Translations under genes and position numbers: made by a program
NCBI RefSeq assembly: GCF_001613205.1
Contig: NZ_BDBX01000024.1
Coordinates: forward strand, 62,001-126,000
Source: Nocardia sienata NBRC 100364
GTDB lineage: Bacteria; Actinomycetota; Actinomycetes; Mycobacteriales; Mycobacteriaceae
Direction of reading: 5' to 3'
DNA: 64,000 nt
Notes under the pieces: model-generated
What the model was told of the DNA's origin: nothing
The model's input: only the letters and a program-made list of their open reading frames with translations
The model's database searches: none
In this document: piece by piece, positions 44,570 to 59,311 of the stretch
Numbering within the stretch: the stretch's first letter is position 1
How the letters are laid out: every line of letters begins with the position of its first letter

Positions 44570-44788
44570 ACTCCGCGGGCGGGCCGGTTCGTGCGCCGGT
44601 CCGCCACCTCGGTCGCAGCCGGGTCGTCGAACCGGCGTGGGCCGTCGGCTCGGCTTCGTACATACCCGAGCGGCGGCCCACAGGCACGGGAACTCCACAC
44701 CGGCCGGATCGTGGAACTCGTGGCGACGAACCGGTGGACTCGCCGGCCCGGCCGGACACGTTGTCCGGCAAACCTCGGGCTCGGCGGT

Positions 44789-48698
<3,910 letters not shown>

Positions 48699-48702
<4 letters not shown>

Positions 48703-50057
48703 CGATACTCCCGCAGTCTTGGCCAGATGCCGAAGGCGATATACGCCGCGGCGGCGAAGCCGAGGATCAACGCACCTGGTGCCAGATAGTCGAGTACCCG
48801 GGCGCTGTGGAAAATATTGCTACGTAGCGTGTCCCGGGTCTCGGTGATGCCGTTGCCCAGCGCGTGGTCCAGTGCTTCCACATGAACGGTAGCGTTTTCG
48901 GCGCCGGGCGCGGTGGCAATCGCTGCCGCGCGCGCGAATTCGCCGCGGTTGAGTGCCTCGTTCATCCGCTGGTGCGCCGCCAGCCAGTGCAGCAGTGCGG
49001 CCCGCGCGTCGGTGGTCGCCCGGTCGGTGTGCCCGGCGAGTAGTTCGTTGAGCCGGGTGATGTTGGCGTCGAACACGTGATCGTAATCGCCGGTGGTGTC
49101 GCGACGCACCAGTTTGAGTGTTTCCGCCGAACGCGCCTGCTGCGCCAGGATCCGGCTCTCGGTGAGCCGGGCGGCGGGCACCGTCCCGTCGGCCCGGCCG
49201 CTGGACATCGCCACCGACGAAACAGATCCGGCGATCACCGTCCACAGCATCAGCGTGAGCAACGCGCCGGAGGCCAGCAGCAGGCCCGGGTTGAACGTGC
49301 GGTGCCACCGCCGGGCCAGCAGCCGTTGCGCCCACACCAGCGCGATCACGGCGACGACGAGCAGCACGATGGCCGACCACGGCGGCCGGACGTGCCGGTC
49401 CTGGGCGGTATCGACCGCGGCCGCGCGCCGCACGTACAGCTGTTCGGCGGTCGGCAGCAGCACCGTCTGCATCTGCGACGACGCCTCGCTCAGATAGGCC
49501 GCCCCGACCGGGTGGCCCTCCCGGTTGTTCGCCCGCGCGGTCTCCACCAGACCCGAGTACACGGGTAGCCCCGACCCGATACCCATCCGCTGCAGGACGT
49601 CCTGAGCGTCGTCACCGGACAGCGTCACCAGATCGGCGCCCGCTTCCCCCAGCGCCTGGCTGTAGCGGTCGCGTACTTGTTCGGGCTCCAGACCGCCGGA
49701 GATGAAGGCCGTGGCCGCGGCGGCGTCGGCCACCGAGAGCGCGGTGTAGAGCCGATGCGCCGCGTTCGCATCGGGTTCGGTGTGGGCGAGCAGAACGTCG
49801 AGGTCGCGCTGGCGGTCGTGTACAGCGCCCGCGGTGATTCCTCCCGACCCCAGGCACAGCACGATCAGCAGGAGCCCGACGCCGAGCAGCCGCCCGGGCG
49901 AGGACTGGGCGAACAGGCGTAAACGTGCAGGGTTCAACCACTTCCAGGCCTGCGCGAGCCGGGGTCGGACGAGCCCCGCCCGCCCGGAGGTGGGCGCCGG
50001 TTCCGGGTGGGCCGGGTCGGGCTCGGACACCACCCGATCCTCCGCCAACCGCGTCAT
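48699..50057 (-). CDS. glnX: GlnX-like membrane signalling protein
   Basis: A 452-residue protein with membrane helices at about 61-82 (GRLLGVGLLLIVLCLGSGGI), 230-247, 262-285 and 415-435 and two helical external regions between them. It matches the position and plan of Rv0412c/GlnX, proposed to link external GlnH with cytosolic PknG. GGAGGGTGG precedes the ATG at 50057. Head of the glnX-glnH-pknG operon. Confidence 0.88.
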
Positions 50058-50242
50058 GTCCACCCTCCAACTCTGGGCGCCGTGTGCGCTGTATCGCTCC
50101 GCCGGTGCCGCGCGAGATCGCTCACACCGCTGCCATGAGCGTATTCGGTATTGTCCACGCGCGCGCCCCGACCTCCACAACCCATCACCCGCCACCACGG
50201 GTGGGGCAGGATGGAGGCAACGGTCGACGAGGGCGGTGCGAG

Positions 50243-50998
50243 ATGCGTGGTGACGGTGACGGGTGGTCCATAAGCCCCGGTGGTGTGCGGCACTGGGGCC
50301 TGTTCGGTGCGGCCGGCTTGCTGCTGCGCGCCCCGATCGGTAGTGGTGGTTCGGCGGTGCTGTTGCAACATCGCGCCCTATGGAGTCACGAAGGCGGGAC
50401 CTGGGCGTTGCCCGGCGGGGCCCGTGACAGCGACGAGTCGGCGGTGCACGCGGCGGTCCGCGAAGCCGACGAGGAGGCCGGTATCAAGGCCGCGGATATC
50501 CGGGTGCGGGCCGAACGGGTCACCGCCACCGCCCCGAGCGGCTGGACCTACACGACGGTGATCGCCGATGCCGGCAAACCGCTGCCGCTGCGCCCGAACA
50601 TGGAAAGTGTGGAACTGGCCTGGGTGCCGGAGGACGAGGTGGATCAGCGTCCGTTGCATGCCGGGTTCGCCCACGCCTGGCCGGGGTTGCGGGCCACGTT
50701 CGCCTGGATGGACCCGGGTGAGTGGGCGACGGCGGATGCGGCGGAGCTGGCCGCGACCCTGCCGCGCACGGTCGACCTGGGTGCGGAGTTCGTCTGGTTG
50801 CACACCGGACCCGATGGGCCCGGCGACCGTGCGGTCCTGCTGAACCCGCCGTACCCGCCGGAGGATTCGGAACCGAGTGGCTCCCCGAACCCCGCGGGCG
50901 AGGCGGACGACCCGGGAGCGGGACTCGGCGGGGCCGCGCACGCGGAGGCCAGAGTGCTGGGGATTCCGCGCAGTGCGGTGCTCGGATCGGAGGGCTGA
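50243..50998 (+). CDS. MutT3-like Nudix hydrolase
   Basis: A 251-residue Nudix protein. The Nudix box GGARDSDESAVHAAVREADEEAG (about residues 58-80) has all metal-binding glutamates. MutT3 of mycobacteria (217 residues, also next to the pknG cluster) removes oxidised dGTP and related nucleotides. The extra C-terminal 35-40 residues are Pro/Gly/Ala-rich. It diverges from glnX and is followed one base after its stop by a reductase gene. Confidence 0.85.
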   Translation: MRGDGDGWSISPGGVRHWGLFGAAGLLLRAPIGSGGSAVLLQHRALWSHEGGTWALPGGARDSDESAVHAAVREADEEAGIKAADIRVRAERVTATAPSGWTYTTVIADAGKPLPLRPNMESVELAWVPEDEVDQRPLHAGFAHAWPGLRATFAWMDPGEWATADAAELAATLPRTVDLGAEFVWLHTGPDGPGDRAVLLNPPYPPEDSEPSGSPNPAGEADDPGAGLGGAAHAEARVLGIPRSAVLGSEG

Positions 50999-50999
50999 G

Positions 51000-51743
51000 T
51001 TGGGAAACGGCGCGGACGAGGGGGCGCGGGCGGGCAGACCGTATGTGCTGCTGTCGGTCGCGATGAGTGTCGACGGCTATATCGACGATACGGAACCCGA
51101 ACGCCTGCTGCTGTCCAATGACGCCGATTTCGACCGGGTGGACGGTATCCGTGCCTGGTCGGACGCGATTCTCGTGGGCGCCGAGACGCTGCGGCGCGAT
51201 AATCCGCGGTTGCTCGTACGCGACGAGTCGCGGCGCGCACAGCGGGTCGCCGCGGGCCGGCCGGAATATCCCCGGAAGGTGACGGTGACCGCGAGCGGCG
51301 AACTGGACCCGCAGGCGCGTTTCTGGCGATACGGTACCGCCGAACACCCGCCGCTGGTCTACACCACCGACGCGGGAGCCCGGCGGCTGCGCGACCGGCT
51401 GACCGCACCGGCGCAGATCGTGGCCCTGGGCCCCGAACTCGAGTTCCGGCCGTTGCTCGACGATCTCGGCGCCCGGGGCATCAGGCGATTGATGGTGGAG
51501 GGCGGCGGCCGCATCCACACCGCGTTCCTGTCCGCCGGATTGGCCGACGAACTGCTGCTCGCGATCGGACCCACGCTGGTCGGTGACCCCGCCGCCCCGC
51601 GGTTCCTGCATCCCGCGCGGTTCCCCGGAGGCTCCACCCATCGGATGCGCTTGGTCGAGGTGGAGCGGCTCGGAGATGTGGCAGTGTTGCGATATCGACC
51701 TCAGGAGGCCCCGTGCCCGAACCCGACCACCACCACTGGATGA
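51000..51743 (+). CDS. RibD C-terminal-domain (dihydrofolate-reductase-like) protein
   Basis: A 247-residue single-domain reductase with the fold of the RibD reductase half. SVAMSVDGYIDDTEPERLLLS, ILVGAETLRRDNPRLLVR and GIRRLMVEGGGRIHTAFLSAGLADELLLAIGPTLVGD (in parts LMVEGGGRI and ADELLL) are the NADPH and substrate signatures. TTG at 51000 with GGAGGG six bases upstream. It overlaps the following deaminase gene by 31 bases. Substrate is probably a pyrimidine or pterin-like sugar phosphate, not proven. Confidence 0.85.
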   Translation: MGNGADEGARAGRPYVLLSVAMSVDGYIDDTEPERLLLSNDADFDRVDGIRAWSDAILVGAETLRRDNPRLLVRDESRRAQRVAAGRPEYPRKVTVTASGELDPQARFWRYGTAEHPPLVYTTDAGARRLRDRLTAPAQIVALGPELEFRPLLDDLGARGIRRLMVEGGGRIHTAFLSAGLADELLLAIGPTLVGDPAAPRFLHPARFPGGSTHRMRLVEVERLGDVAVLRYRPQEAPCPNPTTTTG

Positions 51744-52168
51744 ACCGGGCGATCGATCTCTCGCGGCGGAGCCCGCGGGCACCCGGTGCTTTCTCGGTGG
51801 GCGCCGTGATCGTCGCCGACGGCATCGAAATAGCCACCGGCTATTCCCGGGAAACCGATCCGAAGGTGCACGCCGAGGAGTCCGCCCTGGAAAAGTTGGA
51901 TCCACACGATCCGCGGCTGGGGCGGTCCACCCTCTACAGCACTCTGGAGCCCTGTTCGGAGCGGGCGACCAAAACGCGGCTGCCCTGTACCGATCGCGTG
52001 CTCGCCGCCGGTATACCTGTCGTGGTGATCGCGTGGCGTGAACCGTCCACGTTCGTCGAGAACTGTGTGGGAGTGGAGAAGTTGCGCGAGCACGGGGTGC
52101 GGGTAGTCGAACTCCCGGAACTCGCCGAGGCCGCCATGGCGGTGAACCGCCATCTCGATCTGTCCTGA
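51713..52168 (+). CDS. Cytidine/deoxycytidylate deaminase-family protein (RibD N-terminal type)
   Basis: A 151-residue zinc deaminase: HAEESALEKL (metal ligand and proton shuttle) and TLEPCSERATKTRLPCTDR with the two zinc cysteines. Together with the overlapping reductase it gives both activities of RibD, but as two proteins in reductase-deaminase order. AGGAGG lies six bases before the GTG at 51713. It may act in a riboflavin-like or nucleotide-salvage step; the nearby Nudix gene fits nucleotide chemistry. Confidence 0.87.
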   Translation: MPEPDHHHWMNRAIDLSRRSPRAPGAFSVGAVIVADGIEIATGYSRETDPKVHAEESALEKLDPHDPRLGRSTLYSTLEPCSERATKTRLPCTDRVLAAGIPVVVIAWREPSTFVENCVGVEKLREHGVRVVELPELAEAAMAVNRHLDLS

Positions 52169-52171
52169 TCG

Positions 52172-55100
52172 TCAGCGCAGGCAAGCCGGTCCGAACAGCG
52201 CTTTCAGCTCTCCCATCAGCGCGGACGAAGGGGTGATCCGGAAACGGGGGTCGAGGGCGAGCAGCCGGGGACCTCGCGCGCCGATCAGGTCGATTCGCAG
52301 GTCGGTGGGGCCGGGATGCCGCTGCAGGGTCTCGCGCAGGGCGCGGACGGTATGCGGGGTGCAGGCCGCCACGGGGAGGGTGAGGGTGACCGGCCGCCCG
52401 GCGGTATCGGCGGTGAGATCCGGTGCGGTCACCTGATCGCCCAGTAGCGACCGGCGTCCGTCGCGGACGCTGACCGTCGCCGTGATCACCACTACCGCGT
52501 CCTCGGTGAGGTATCCGGCGGCGGTGGCGTAGGCGGCGGGGAAGAACAGGATTTCGGCGCCGGCCTCCAGGTCCTCCAGACGCACGACCGCCCAGGGCTC
52601 GCCCTTGCGGGTGACGCGCCGATCGACGGCGGCGATGATGCCGGCCGCCCGCACCCGGCGCCCGTGCGGTACGCGACCGTCGTGCAGAGCGGCGAGCGGG
52701 GTGTCACCGGCGGCGCCGAGCGCGGCGGCGATATCGTCGAGCGGATGCCCGGAGACATAGAGCCCGAGCATCTCCCGCTCGTAGCTCAACCGCTCGCGGG
52801 TATCCCATTCCTCGTCGGGGACGGGCACTTCGAAAATGGAGGTGTGTGCCGCGGCGTCGGCGGTATCACCGGAGAAGAGGTCGAACTGTCCACGCGCCGC
52901 GGCTTTCTTGGTGACTGTCACCGCATCGATGGCTTCGCTGTGGATCGTGTGCAGACCTTTGCGGGGATGGCCGAGGGAATCGAAAGCGCCTGCTTTGACC
53001 AGTGATTCGACCACCTTCTTGGTACAGGCGACACCGTCGGTTTTCGTCAGATAGTCGGAGAAACCGGTGAACGCGCCGGCCGACTCCCGCGCCCGGATCA
53101 CCGCCCGCACCACCGGCTCACCGACATTGCGGACTGCGCCCAGGCCGAAGCGGATATCGGGTCCGGCGCTGGTGAACGTGTCCGCCGACTGGTTCACATC
53201 CGGCGGCAGCACCCGGATACCCCGCTTGCGGCAGTCGGCCAGATAGATCGCCGATTTGTCCTTGTCATCACCGACGGAGGTGAGCAGGGCGGCCATGAAC
53301 TCCGCCGGGTAGTTGGCCTTGAGGTAGGCGGTCCAGTACATCACCAGGCTGTAGCCGGCGGCGTGCGATTTGTTGTAGGCGTACCCGGCGAACGGCAGCA
53401 CCGCCTCCCACAGCGCGGTCACCGCCGCGTCGCTGTAGCCGTTGCCGCGCATACCGCCCCGGAAGTTCTCGAACTCCATGGCCAGTACTTCCGGTTTTTT
53501 CTTACCCATCGCCCGGCGCAGCAGATCGGCCTGGCCCAGGGAATATCCGGCGACCTGTTGCGCGATCTGCATGATCTGCTCCTGGTAGACGATCAGCGCG
53601 TAGGTCTCGGCGAGAATCGCGCGCAGCGGTTCGTCGAGTTCGGGATGGATCGGGGTCACCGCTTCCCGCCCGTTCTTGCGATCGGCGTAGGACCAGTGCG
53701 CCCCCACGCCCATCGGCCCCGGCCGGTAGAGAGCGTTGGAGGCCACCAGATCGTTGAACTCGGTGGGGGCCATCCGCAGCAGCAGTTCGCGCATACCGGC
53801 CGAGTCCATCTGGAACACGCCGAGATTGTCACCGCCCGCCAGCATGGCGTAGGTGGGTGCGTCGTCGAGGGCGAGGGTGTCCAGGTCGATCTCGATACCG
53901 CTGTTGCCGCGGATATTGTCGAGGCAGTCACCGATCACGGTGAGGGTGCGCAGACCCAGGAAATCCATTTTCAGCAGACCGACGGCCTCACACGACGGGT
54001 AGTCCCAGCCGGTGATGATCGCCCCGTCCTGCGGACGCTTCCACAGCGGCACGATATCGAGCAGCGGTTCGCTGGACAGGATCACCGCGCAGGCGTGGAC
54101 TCCGGCGCCGCGGACCATTCCCTCGAGTCCGACCGCGGTGTCGTAGATGCGGCGCATATCCGGTTCGGCTTCGATGAGTGCCCGTACCTCCGCGGCCTCG
54201 CCGTAGCGTTCGTGGCCGGGATCGGTGATCCCCGACACCGGGATGTCCTTGGCGCCCACCGCGGGCGGCAGCGCCTTGGTGATCCGGTCGGCGAGGGCGA
54301 AGCCGGGCTGACCGAACTGGACGCGGGCGGCGTCCTTGATGGCCGCCTTGGTCTTGATGGTGCCGAAGGTGATGACCTGGGCGACCTTGTCCGAGCCCCA
54401 GCGCTCGGTGGCGTAACGGATCATCTCGCCGCGACGGCGGTCGTCGAAATCGATATCGATATCGGGTGCCGACGGGCGCTCGGGATTGAGGAACCGTTCG
54501 AACAGCAGTCCGTGCTCGATGGGGTCGATATTGGTGATCGCCAGTGCGTAGGCCACCAGCGACCCCGCCGCCGAACCACGGCCGGGACCGACCCGGATAC
54601 CGACCCGGCGGGCATGCGCCACCAGATCGCCGACCACCAGGAAGTAGGCGGGAAAGCCCTTGTCGCGGATGATGTCCAGCTCGAACTGCGCGCGATCGCG
54701 GTAACTGTCGGGTACCCCCGCGGGGAAACGCCAGCGCAGGCCCGCCTCCACCTCGCGGCGCAGCCAGCTGTCCTCGGTATGACCTTCCGGGACCGGGAAC
54801 ACCGGCATCCGGTCGCGGAATTCCCAGACCTCGTCGTAGGGTTCGATGCGTTCGGCCACCGCGAGGGTGGTATCGCAGGCCCCGGGCACTTCCTCGTCCC
54901 ACAGGGTGCGCATCTCCGCCGCGGACCTGAGATAGAAACTGTCGCCGTCGAACCGGAACCGTGCCGGATCCGACAGCGTCTTTCCCGTCTGTACACACAG
55001 CATCGCCTCGTGCGCCGCGGCCTGCTGCCGCAGCACATAGTGGCAGTCGTTGGTGGCAAGTGCGGTGAGTCCGGCCTTGCGGCCGACCGCGATCAGGTCG

Positions 55101-55711
55101 TCGCGGACTCGGCGTTCGATCGCCAGGCCGTGGTCCATCACTTCGAGGAAGAAGTTGTCCGGGCCGAATATATCGCGCCAGCGGCCCGCAGCCGCGTAGG
55201 CGGCGTCGAACTGCCCCAGCCGCAGGCGGGTCTGGACCTCGCCGGACGGACAACCCGTGGTCGCGAGTACACCCTCGGCGTATTCGGCGACGAGTTCGGC
55301 GTCCATCCGCGGCCATTTCCCCAACTGCCCCTCGAAGGAGGCGCGGGAGGACAGCCGGAACAGATTGCGCAGACCCACCGCGTTCCGGGCGAACAGTGTC
55401 ATGTGCAGATACGCGCCCGACCCCGACACATCGTCGGATTTCTGCCCGGGTTCGCCCCAGAACACCCGTTTGCCGGAGAACCTGGATTCCGGCGCGATAT
55501 ACGCCTCGATACCGATGATCGGTTTCACCGGTGAATCCCGGGACTGCCGGAAGAACTCCGCCGCCCCGTACATATTGCCGTGATCGGTCATCCCGACCGC
55601 CGGCATCCCCAGGCGCTCGGCTTCGGCGAACAGCGGGCCCACCTTGGCCATGCCGTCGAGCATCGAGTACTCGGTGTGGTTGTGCAGATGCACGAAAGAC
55701 GCGCCCGTCAT
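52172..55711 (-). CDS. DNA polymerase III alpha subunit, DnaE1 type
   Basis: A 1179-residue C-family replicative polymerase. Parts seen: a PHP domain ([37 protein letters not shown]), the palm with catalytic aspartates in [12 protein letters not shown] (about residue 412) and [12 protein letters not shown], a beta-clamp-type internal region, an HhH segment and a C-terminal OB fold. Length equals M. tuberculosis DnaE1, and DnaE2-type features are absent. Its surroundings (deaminase, LysR, thi genes) are not the usual dnaE1 neighbourhood, so it may be a second copy. ATG at 55711 with GGGGTGATCG upstream. Confidence 0.95.
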   Translation of the reverse strand: MTGASFVHLHNHTEYSMLDGMAKVGPLFAEAERLGMPAVGMTDHGNMYGAAEFFRQSRDSPVKPIIGIEAYIAPESRFSGKRVFWGEPGQKSDDVSGSGAYLHMTLFARNAVGLRNLFRLSSRASFEGQLGKWPRMDAELVAEYAEGVLATTGCPSGEVQTRLRLGQFDAAYAAAGRWRDIFGPDNFFLEVMDHGLAIERRVRDDLIAVGRKAGLTALATNDCHYVLRQQAAAHEAMLCVQTGKTLSDPARFRFDGDSFYLRSAAEMRTLWDEEVPGACDTTLAVAERIEPYDEVWEFRDRMPVFPVPEGHTEDSWLRREVEAGLRWRFPAGVPDSYRDRAQFELDIIRDKGFPAYFLVVGDLVAHARRVGIRVGPGRGSAAGSLVAYALAITNIDPIEHGLLFERFLNPERPSAPDIDIDFDDRRRGEMIRYATERWGSDKVAQVITFGTIKTKAAIKDAARVQFGQPGFALADRITKALPPAVGAKDIPVSGITDPGHERYGEAAEVRALIEAEPDMRRIYDTAVGLEGMVRGAGVHACAVILSSEPLLDIVPLWKRPQDGAIITGWDYPSCEAVGLLKMDFLGLRTLTVIGDCLDNIRGNSGIEIDLDTLALDDAPTYAMLAGGDNLGVFQMDSAGMRELLLRMAPTEFNDLVASNALYRPGPMGVGAHWSYADRKNGREAVTPIHPELDEPLRAILAETYALIVYQEQIMQIAQQVAGYSLGQADLLRRAMGKKKPEVLAMEFENFRGGMRGNGYSDAAVTALWEAVLPFAGYAYNKSHAAGYSLVMYWTAYLKANYPAEFMAALLTSVGDDKDKSAIYLADCRKRGIRVLPPDVNQSADTFTSAGPDIRFGLGAVRNVGEPVVRAVIRARESAGAFTGFSDYLTKTDGVACTKKVVESLVKAGAFDSLGHPRKGLHTIHSEAIDAVTVTKKAAARGQFDLFSGDTADAAAHTSIFEVPVPDEEWDTRERLSYEREMLGLYVSGHPLDDIAAALGAAGDTPLAALHDGRVPHGRRVRAAGIIAAVDRRVTRKGEPWAVVRLEDLEAGAEILFFPAAYATAAGYLTEDAVVVITATVSVRDGRRSLLGDQVTAPDLTADTAGRPVTLTLPVAACTPHTVRALRETLQRHPGPTDLRIDLIGARGPRLLALDPRFRITPSSALMGELKALFGPACLR

Positions 55712-55848
55712 CGATCACCCCGTGCCGTAGAACCGGGCCCGTAGCCGGTTCGGTTGTCGGACCGGCGGGCCGATAAGGTTGTTTCGGCTACATATGACCA
55801 GCTCAAGAGTGATGAGTCGAACAATCGACACGACCACGGAGACAACTG

Positions 55849-56856
55849 ATGGATGTATCAGGAGGTGGGGTGCCCGAGCTCGATCTGGCGACGGTGCGGG
55901 CCTTCGTCGCCGTCGCCGACGAAGGCCGATTCGGTGCGGCCGCGGCGCTGCTCGGGATCAGCCAGCAAGCGGTGTCCAAACGTATCGCCCGGCTGGAGAA
56001 CCAACTCGGCCTCGACCTTTTCGACCGGGCACCCACCGGCGCGGCCCTCACCGCGTCCGCCGCCCGGTTCCTGCCGCACGCGCGCTCGCTGCTCGCCGTC
56101 GCCGACGAAGCCGTGGCCACGGTGATGCGCCGACCGCGGCCGCTGCGGGTGGCGGTGCTGGGCGAGCGGGCGACCGAAATGCGGGCCATGCGGTACTACC
56201 TCGGCCGTCACCCCGACCGCGATACCGAGATCGTGCTGACCAACGCCTTCGTCACCTCCCGCGACGCCCTGGTCGCGGGCCGGGTGGACGCGGCCGTCGC
56301 CCGCGCCGCGGGCGGGCCCCGGCCGCTGCCGGCGCGCATCGCGGCCATGCCGTTCCTGCTGGACCCGCTGCATCTGCTGGTCGGCAAGGACCATCCGCTC
56401 GCCGGACGTGCGGCGGTTTCGCTCGCCGAACTGGCCGGGGTGACGGTGTGGGTGCCGGGGACCTCGGTGGAATCGGAGTGGACCGACTACTACCGCGAGC
56501 TGAGCCGGTACAGCGGAGTCGTGATCGACAGCAGTCGCCGGTCCGAACTGTTCCCCGAGGTCGCCACCGGTCGCGGACCGGCGCCGATCGCGATGGTGAT
56601 CGAGCACATCGCCGGCTCCGACACCCTCGCGACCTTCAGCGCGGAAGGTTTCGAATCCCCGTGGCATCCGCATATCCGCCGGGTGCCGATTGTCGACCCG
56701 ACCCCCGCCTATCCACACGCGCTGTTGTGGGACAGGACCGACACGCATCCGGGTATCGCGGATCTGGCCGCGTATTTCCACGACAACTACAACCGCGATA
56801 TCGCCCGCGACTGCTGGATCCCGGAGATCGATCGGCCCCTGTTCGTATCCGCGTAG
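55849..56856 (+). CDS. LysR-family transcriptional regulator
   Basis: A 335-residue protein with an N-terminal LTTR HTH (LATVRAFVAVADEGRFGAAAALLGISQQAVSKRIARLE, here in parts) and a periplasmic-binding-like effector domain (VAVLGERATEMRA, DALVAGRVDAAVARAAG, LHLLVGKDHPLAG). The ATG at 55849 has GGAGA upstream; a GTG at 55870 after GGAGG is the alternative and gives a more usual N-terminus. It diverges from the DnaE gene and no clear target is adjacent. Confidence 0.86.
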   Translation: MDVSGGGVPELDLATVRAFVAVADEGRFGAAAALLGISQQAVSKRIARLENQLGLDLFDRAPTGAALTASAARFLPHARSLLAVADEAVATVMRRPRPLRVAVLGERATEMRAMRYYLGRHPDRDTEIVLTNAFVTSRDALVAGRVDAAVARAAGGPRPLPARIAAMPFLLDPLHLLVGKDHPLAGRAAVSLAELAGVTVWVPGTSVESEWTDYYRELSRYSGVVIDSSRRSELFPEVATGRGPAPIAMVIEHIAGSDTLATFSAEGFESPWHPHIRRVPIVDPTPAYPHALLWDRTDTHPGIADLAAYFHDNYNRDIARDCWIPEIDRPLFVSA

Positions 56857-57079
56857 CGGGGTGGGCGCACGTCCCGTCCTTCGCGCCGTCCGCAGCCCCG
56901 GGTGGGTCGGCGGCGGCGACCAGCGCGCTCGCATATCGGTGGTGAATCGGCGCCTCGAGTTGAGAGGAGCGCATTACCGGAGGATCGGCCGGGAGAGCGC
57001 ATCGGAGGGGGCCGACGCTCCCCGGCGTATGGCGCGTCGTCGCCCGGCCGGCATCGGGCGCTCCCTGCGGCGATGCTCC

Positions 57080-57952
57080 TCAGCGGTGATGGACCAACAG
57101 AGCAGTCGGGTTGAGTATGACCCACTGTTTGTCCGAGAAGGCGCTGGATCCGTCGATGGCGTCCCAGCCGCACAGGGCACCGAATTGGCCGATATCGGCG
57201 AACGTCAGCTGCTTGTCCTGCAGCGCGATGCGGCGAGTCGTCTCCTCGTCCGTGGGGTCCGCTGTGGTGCGCAGGACCCGTAGTTCATCGTCGATTCGGG
57301 TCAGGGCGTGATCACGCTGGGTGATGAGTGCGTCGAGAGTGATCACCCGGGCCTCCGGGCGTAGTGCCATCAGCACCACGCGGGCCTGCCGGGCGGCGAG
57401 TTCCTGAGTGCGGGTGGGATCGGTGTAGTCGAAGGCGACGCTCTCCAGCGGCGTGACATACGTCCCGGATCCGGAGGGGCCGCCGCCCGGTCGTACGGGG
57501 CCTTCGATGAAGTCGTCGATATAGCGGTCCTCCTCGAACCCGCGGAACAGCGGTGGCCTGCCCGGCGTGATCACCGCATCGACCTCGGGTCTTGTCACGG
57601 TGGTGACGGGGCCGCAGAATCCCTGTAGCCGTTGGATCTCCTCGAAGGCCGAGGAGTTTCCCGAGGACCCGGGTCTTCTCGTCCACCGCAGTTCGCTGTA
57701 ATCCACCTCGTCGACCAGGTCCCGGCCGCGTACGTAGGCGGAAGACCGTGCCATGGGGATGAGCCTGTCACCGGATGTGACGGTCTGATCCGGTGTTCCC
57801 GCGGCAGAGGCTTTCTCGAACCTTTCGGCGGCCTGGGTGACGTGACCGCTGGCTTGCTTCGGGAACGCGGCGATCGCAGGACCGCCGTCCTTGGCGGTCG
57901 CCCCGAGCATCTCGCGCACACTTCGCCACACCTCGTCGAGACCGCGGTCCAC
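57080..57952 (-). CDS. ADP-ribosyltransferase-fold-like protein of unknown role
   Basis: A 290-residue soluble protein. The C-terminal 190 residues follow the plan of ART-fold toxins: an arginine strand PLFRGFEEDRY, then a glycine-rich GSGTYVTPLESVAFDY strand-helix, a core strand RVVLMALRPEARVITL, and the closing GWDAI...QWVILNPTALLV seen in many phage and polymorphic-toxin ART domains. The N-terminal 90 residues are helical. No family assignment is certain and a catalytic glutamate cannot be pointed to confidently. GTG start at 57952. No secretion signal and no obvious immunity gene. Confidence 0.55.
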   Translation of the reverse strand: MDRGLDEVWRSVREMLGATAKDGGPAIAAFPKQASGHVTQAAERFEKASAAGTPDQTVTSGDRLIPMARSSAYVRGRDLVDEVDYSELRWTRRPGSSGNSSAFEEIQRLQGFCGPVTTVTRPEVDAVITPGRPPLFRGFEEDRYIDDFIEGPVRPGGGPSGSGTYVTPLESVAFDYTDPTRTQELAARQARVVLMALRPEARVITLDALITQRDHALTRIDDELRVLRTTADPTDEETTRRIALQDKQLTFADIGQFGALCGWDAIDGSSAFSDKQWVILNPTALLVHHR

Positions 57953-58128
57953 AATGTCACTGTGCCCTATCGCGCTCGCCGTGCTGAACCGAGCCGGCCG
58001 CCCACAGCTGCTTCTCGCCCGGCGGCATCCGGCACGGTCGCGCGACCGGCAGGGTGCAGGACGCGCCCGGGCGGTCAGCGACCGTCCACACCGGCGCCCG
58101 TCGGGCGGCGACGCGGGGACCCGAGCGG

Positions 58129-59064
58129 TCAGGCCGAACTGATCCGATAGATTCGCAGATCCTCCGGTACCCCGCTCAGGGGTGCGGCGAAGAAACTGCG
58201 GCGGTAGGGGCGGGCGGTCTGCCCCAGTTCGGCCAGAGTCTCCGGGTTCAGCGCGGTCAGCGTGGTGTGGGAGATCATCATCTTGCCATTGCCGCCGGCC
58301 TCCATCACCCGCGCGGCGATGGTGACGTCCACACCCAGCCAGTCGCCGCCGATCTCCCGCGGTGAGCCGGTGTGCAGGCCGATCCGCATCCGGGGCCGGT
58401 AGTCGCCCGCGGCGACCTCGGCCAGATTGCGTTTCGCGGCGATCGCGGCCTGGACGGCCCGATCCGCGGAGGGGAACACCGCCATGACGCCGTCGCCCAT
58501 CCGTTTCACCACCTGGCCACCGCGTTCGGCGATCGGAGGTTCGATGGCCTTGGCCACCTTGCGCAGCAGATCCAGGGTGGCTTCGTCGCCCGCGGTGAGC
58601 GACCAGGAGGAGAAAGACACCAGATCGGTGAACATCACCGTCATCTCCTGGGTGCCCTTACCGCGTCCCAGGCGTTCGAGCATCGCCTGCCAGACCTGCA
58701 GCGCACCGAACCCGATCTCGCGGGCGGCGCTGGGATTGTCGCCGACCAGCCGGTCCGCGGCCCGCGCCACGGCCCGGGCGCCGCCGGGGCCGGTGACCGA
58801 GAGCGGGTCACCGAAGGCGGGGTCGCCGGGGAGTTGGTGACGGGCCCGCCGCAGGACCTCGATCACATCCGGTCGCTGGTTGGCCACGTTCATCAGGGCC
58901 GACAGCGGATGGACACGGCGCACCGCACCGGCGGCCGCGCCGTTCTCGGCGACGGCGGCCGATCCGACCGTCGGCTCGTCGGTGGTCGCGTGATCGGCGC
59001 CCGGCGCGGCGGCGCTGCGGACCTCCGGCTCCGGTACGGCACGGCCGGAGGGCTTCTCGTTCAC
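58129..59064 (-). CDS. Class III adenylate/guanylate cyclase
   Basis: The 311-residue protein has a helical N-terminal half (residues 50-140) like the autoregulatory domains of mycobacterial cyclases. A class III cyclase homology domain follows: VMFTDLVSFSSWS (first metal aspartate), VVKRMGDGVMAVFPSADRAVQAA (second aspartate), MRIGLHTGSPREIGGDWLGVDVTIAARVMEAG. It has no membrane helix and should act in the cytosol to make cAMP. GTG at 59064 is used. Confidence 0.88.
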   Translation of the reverse strand: MNEKPSGRAVPEPEVRSAAAPGADHATTDEPTVGSAAVAENGAAAGAVRRVHPLSALMNVANQRPDVIEVLRRARHQLPGDPAFGDPLSVTGPGGARAVARAADRLVGDNPSAAREIGFGALQVWQAMLERLGRGKGTQEMTVMFTDLVSFSSWSLTAGDEATLDLLRKVAKAIEPPIAERGGQVVKRMGDGVMAVFPSADRAVQAAIAAKRNLAEVAAGDYRPRMRIGLHTGSPREIGGDWLGVDVTIAARVMEAGGNGKMMISHTTLTALNPETLAELGQTARPYRRSFFAAPLSGVPEDLRIYRISSA

Positions 59065-59311
59065 GCCCCGAGGGTATCTCAGGGAATCGGACGTGAGGGG
59101 AACGCTGATGATAGTCACCTGTCGCCTCTCTATCGGAGGAGTGCGGCACGCCGTTGGGTCCGCCGATGGAAAACGTTCGGTGCCTGCCCCCGATGGTAGC
59201 GACGACCGGAGGGCGGCCGGTGAACGCTTGGTTACAGATATTTGGCAACTCACGAAGAGTTCGCCCGCCGCCAACGGTGACGGGGCGAACAACCACACTG
59301 TCGCCATTACG
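59065..59311. other. Intergenic, no gene seen
   Basis: Leader of the cyclase gene and region downstream of the ABC operon. No supported coding sequence. Confidence 0.4.

Noticed and set aside
53363..55534. A 723-codon frame antisense to the DnaE gene
   Set aside because: The DnaE frame contains all polymerase motifs; the antisense frame is compositional shadow.
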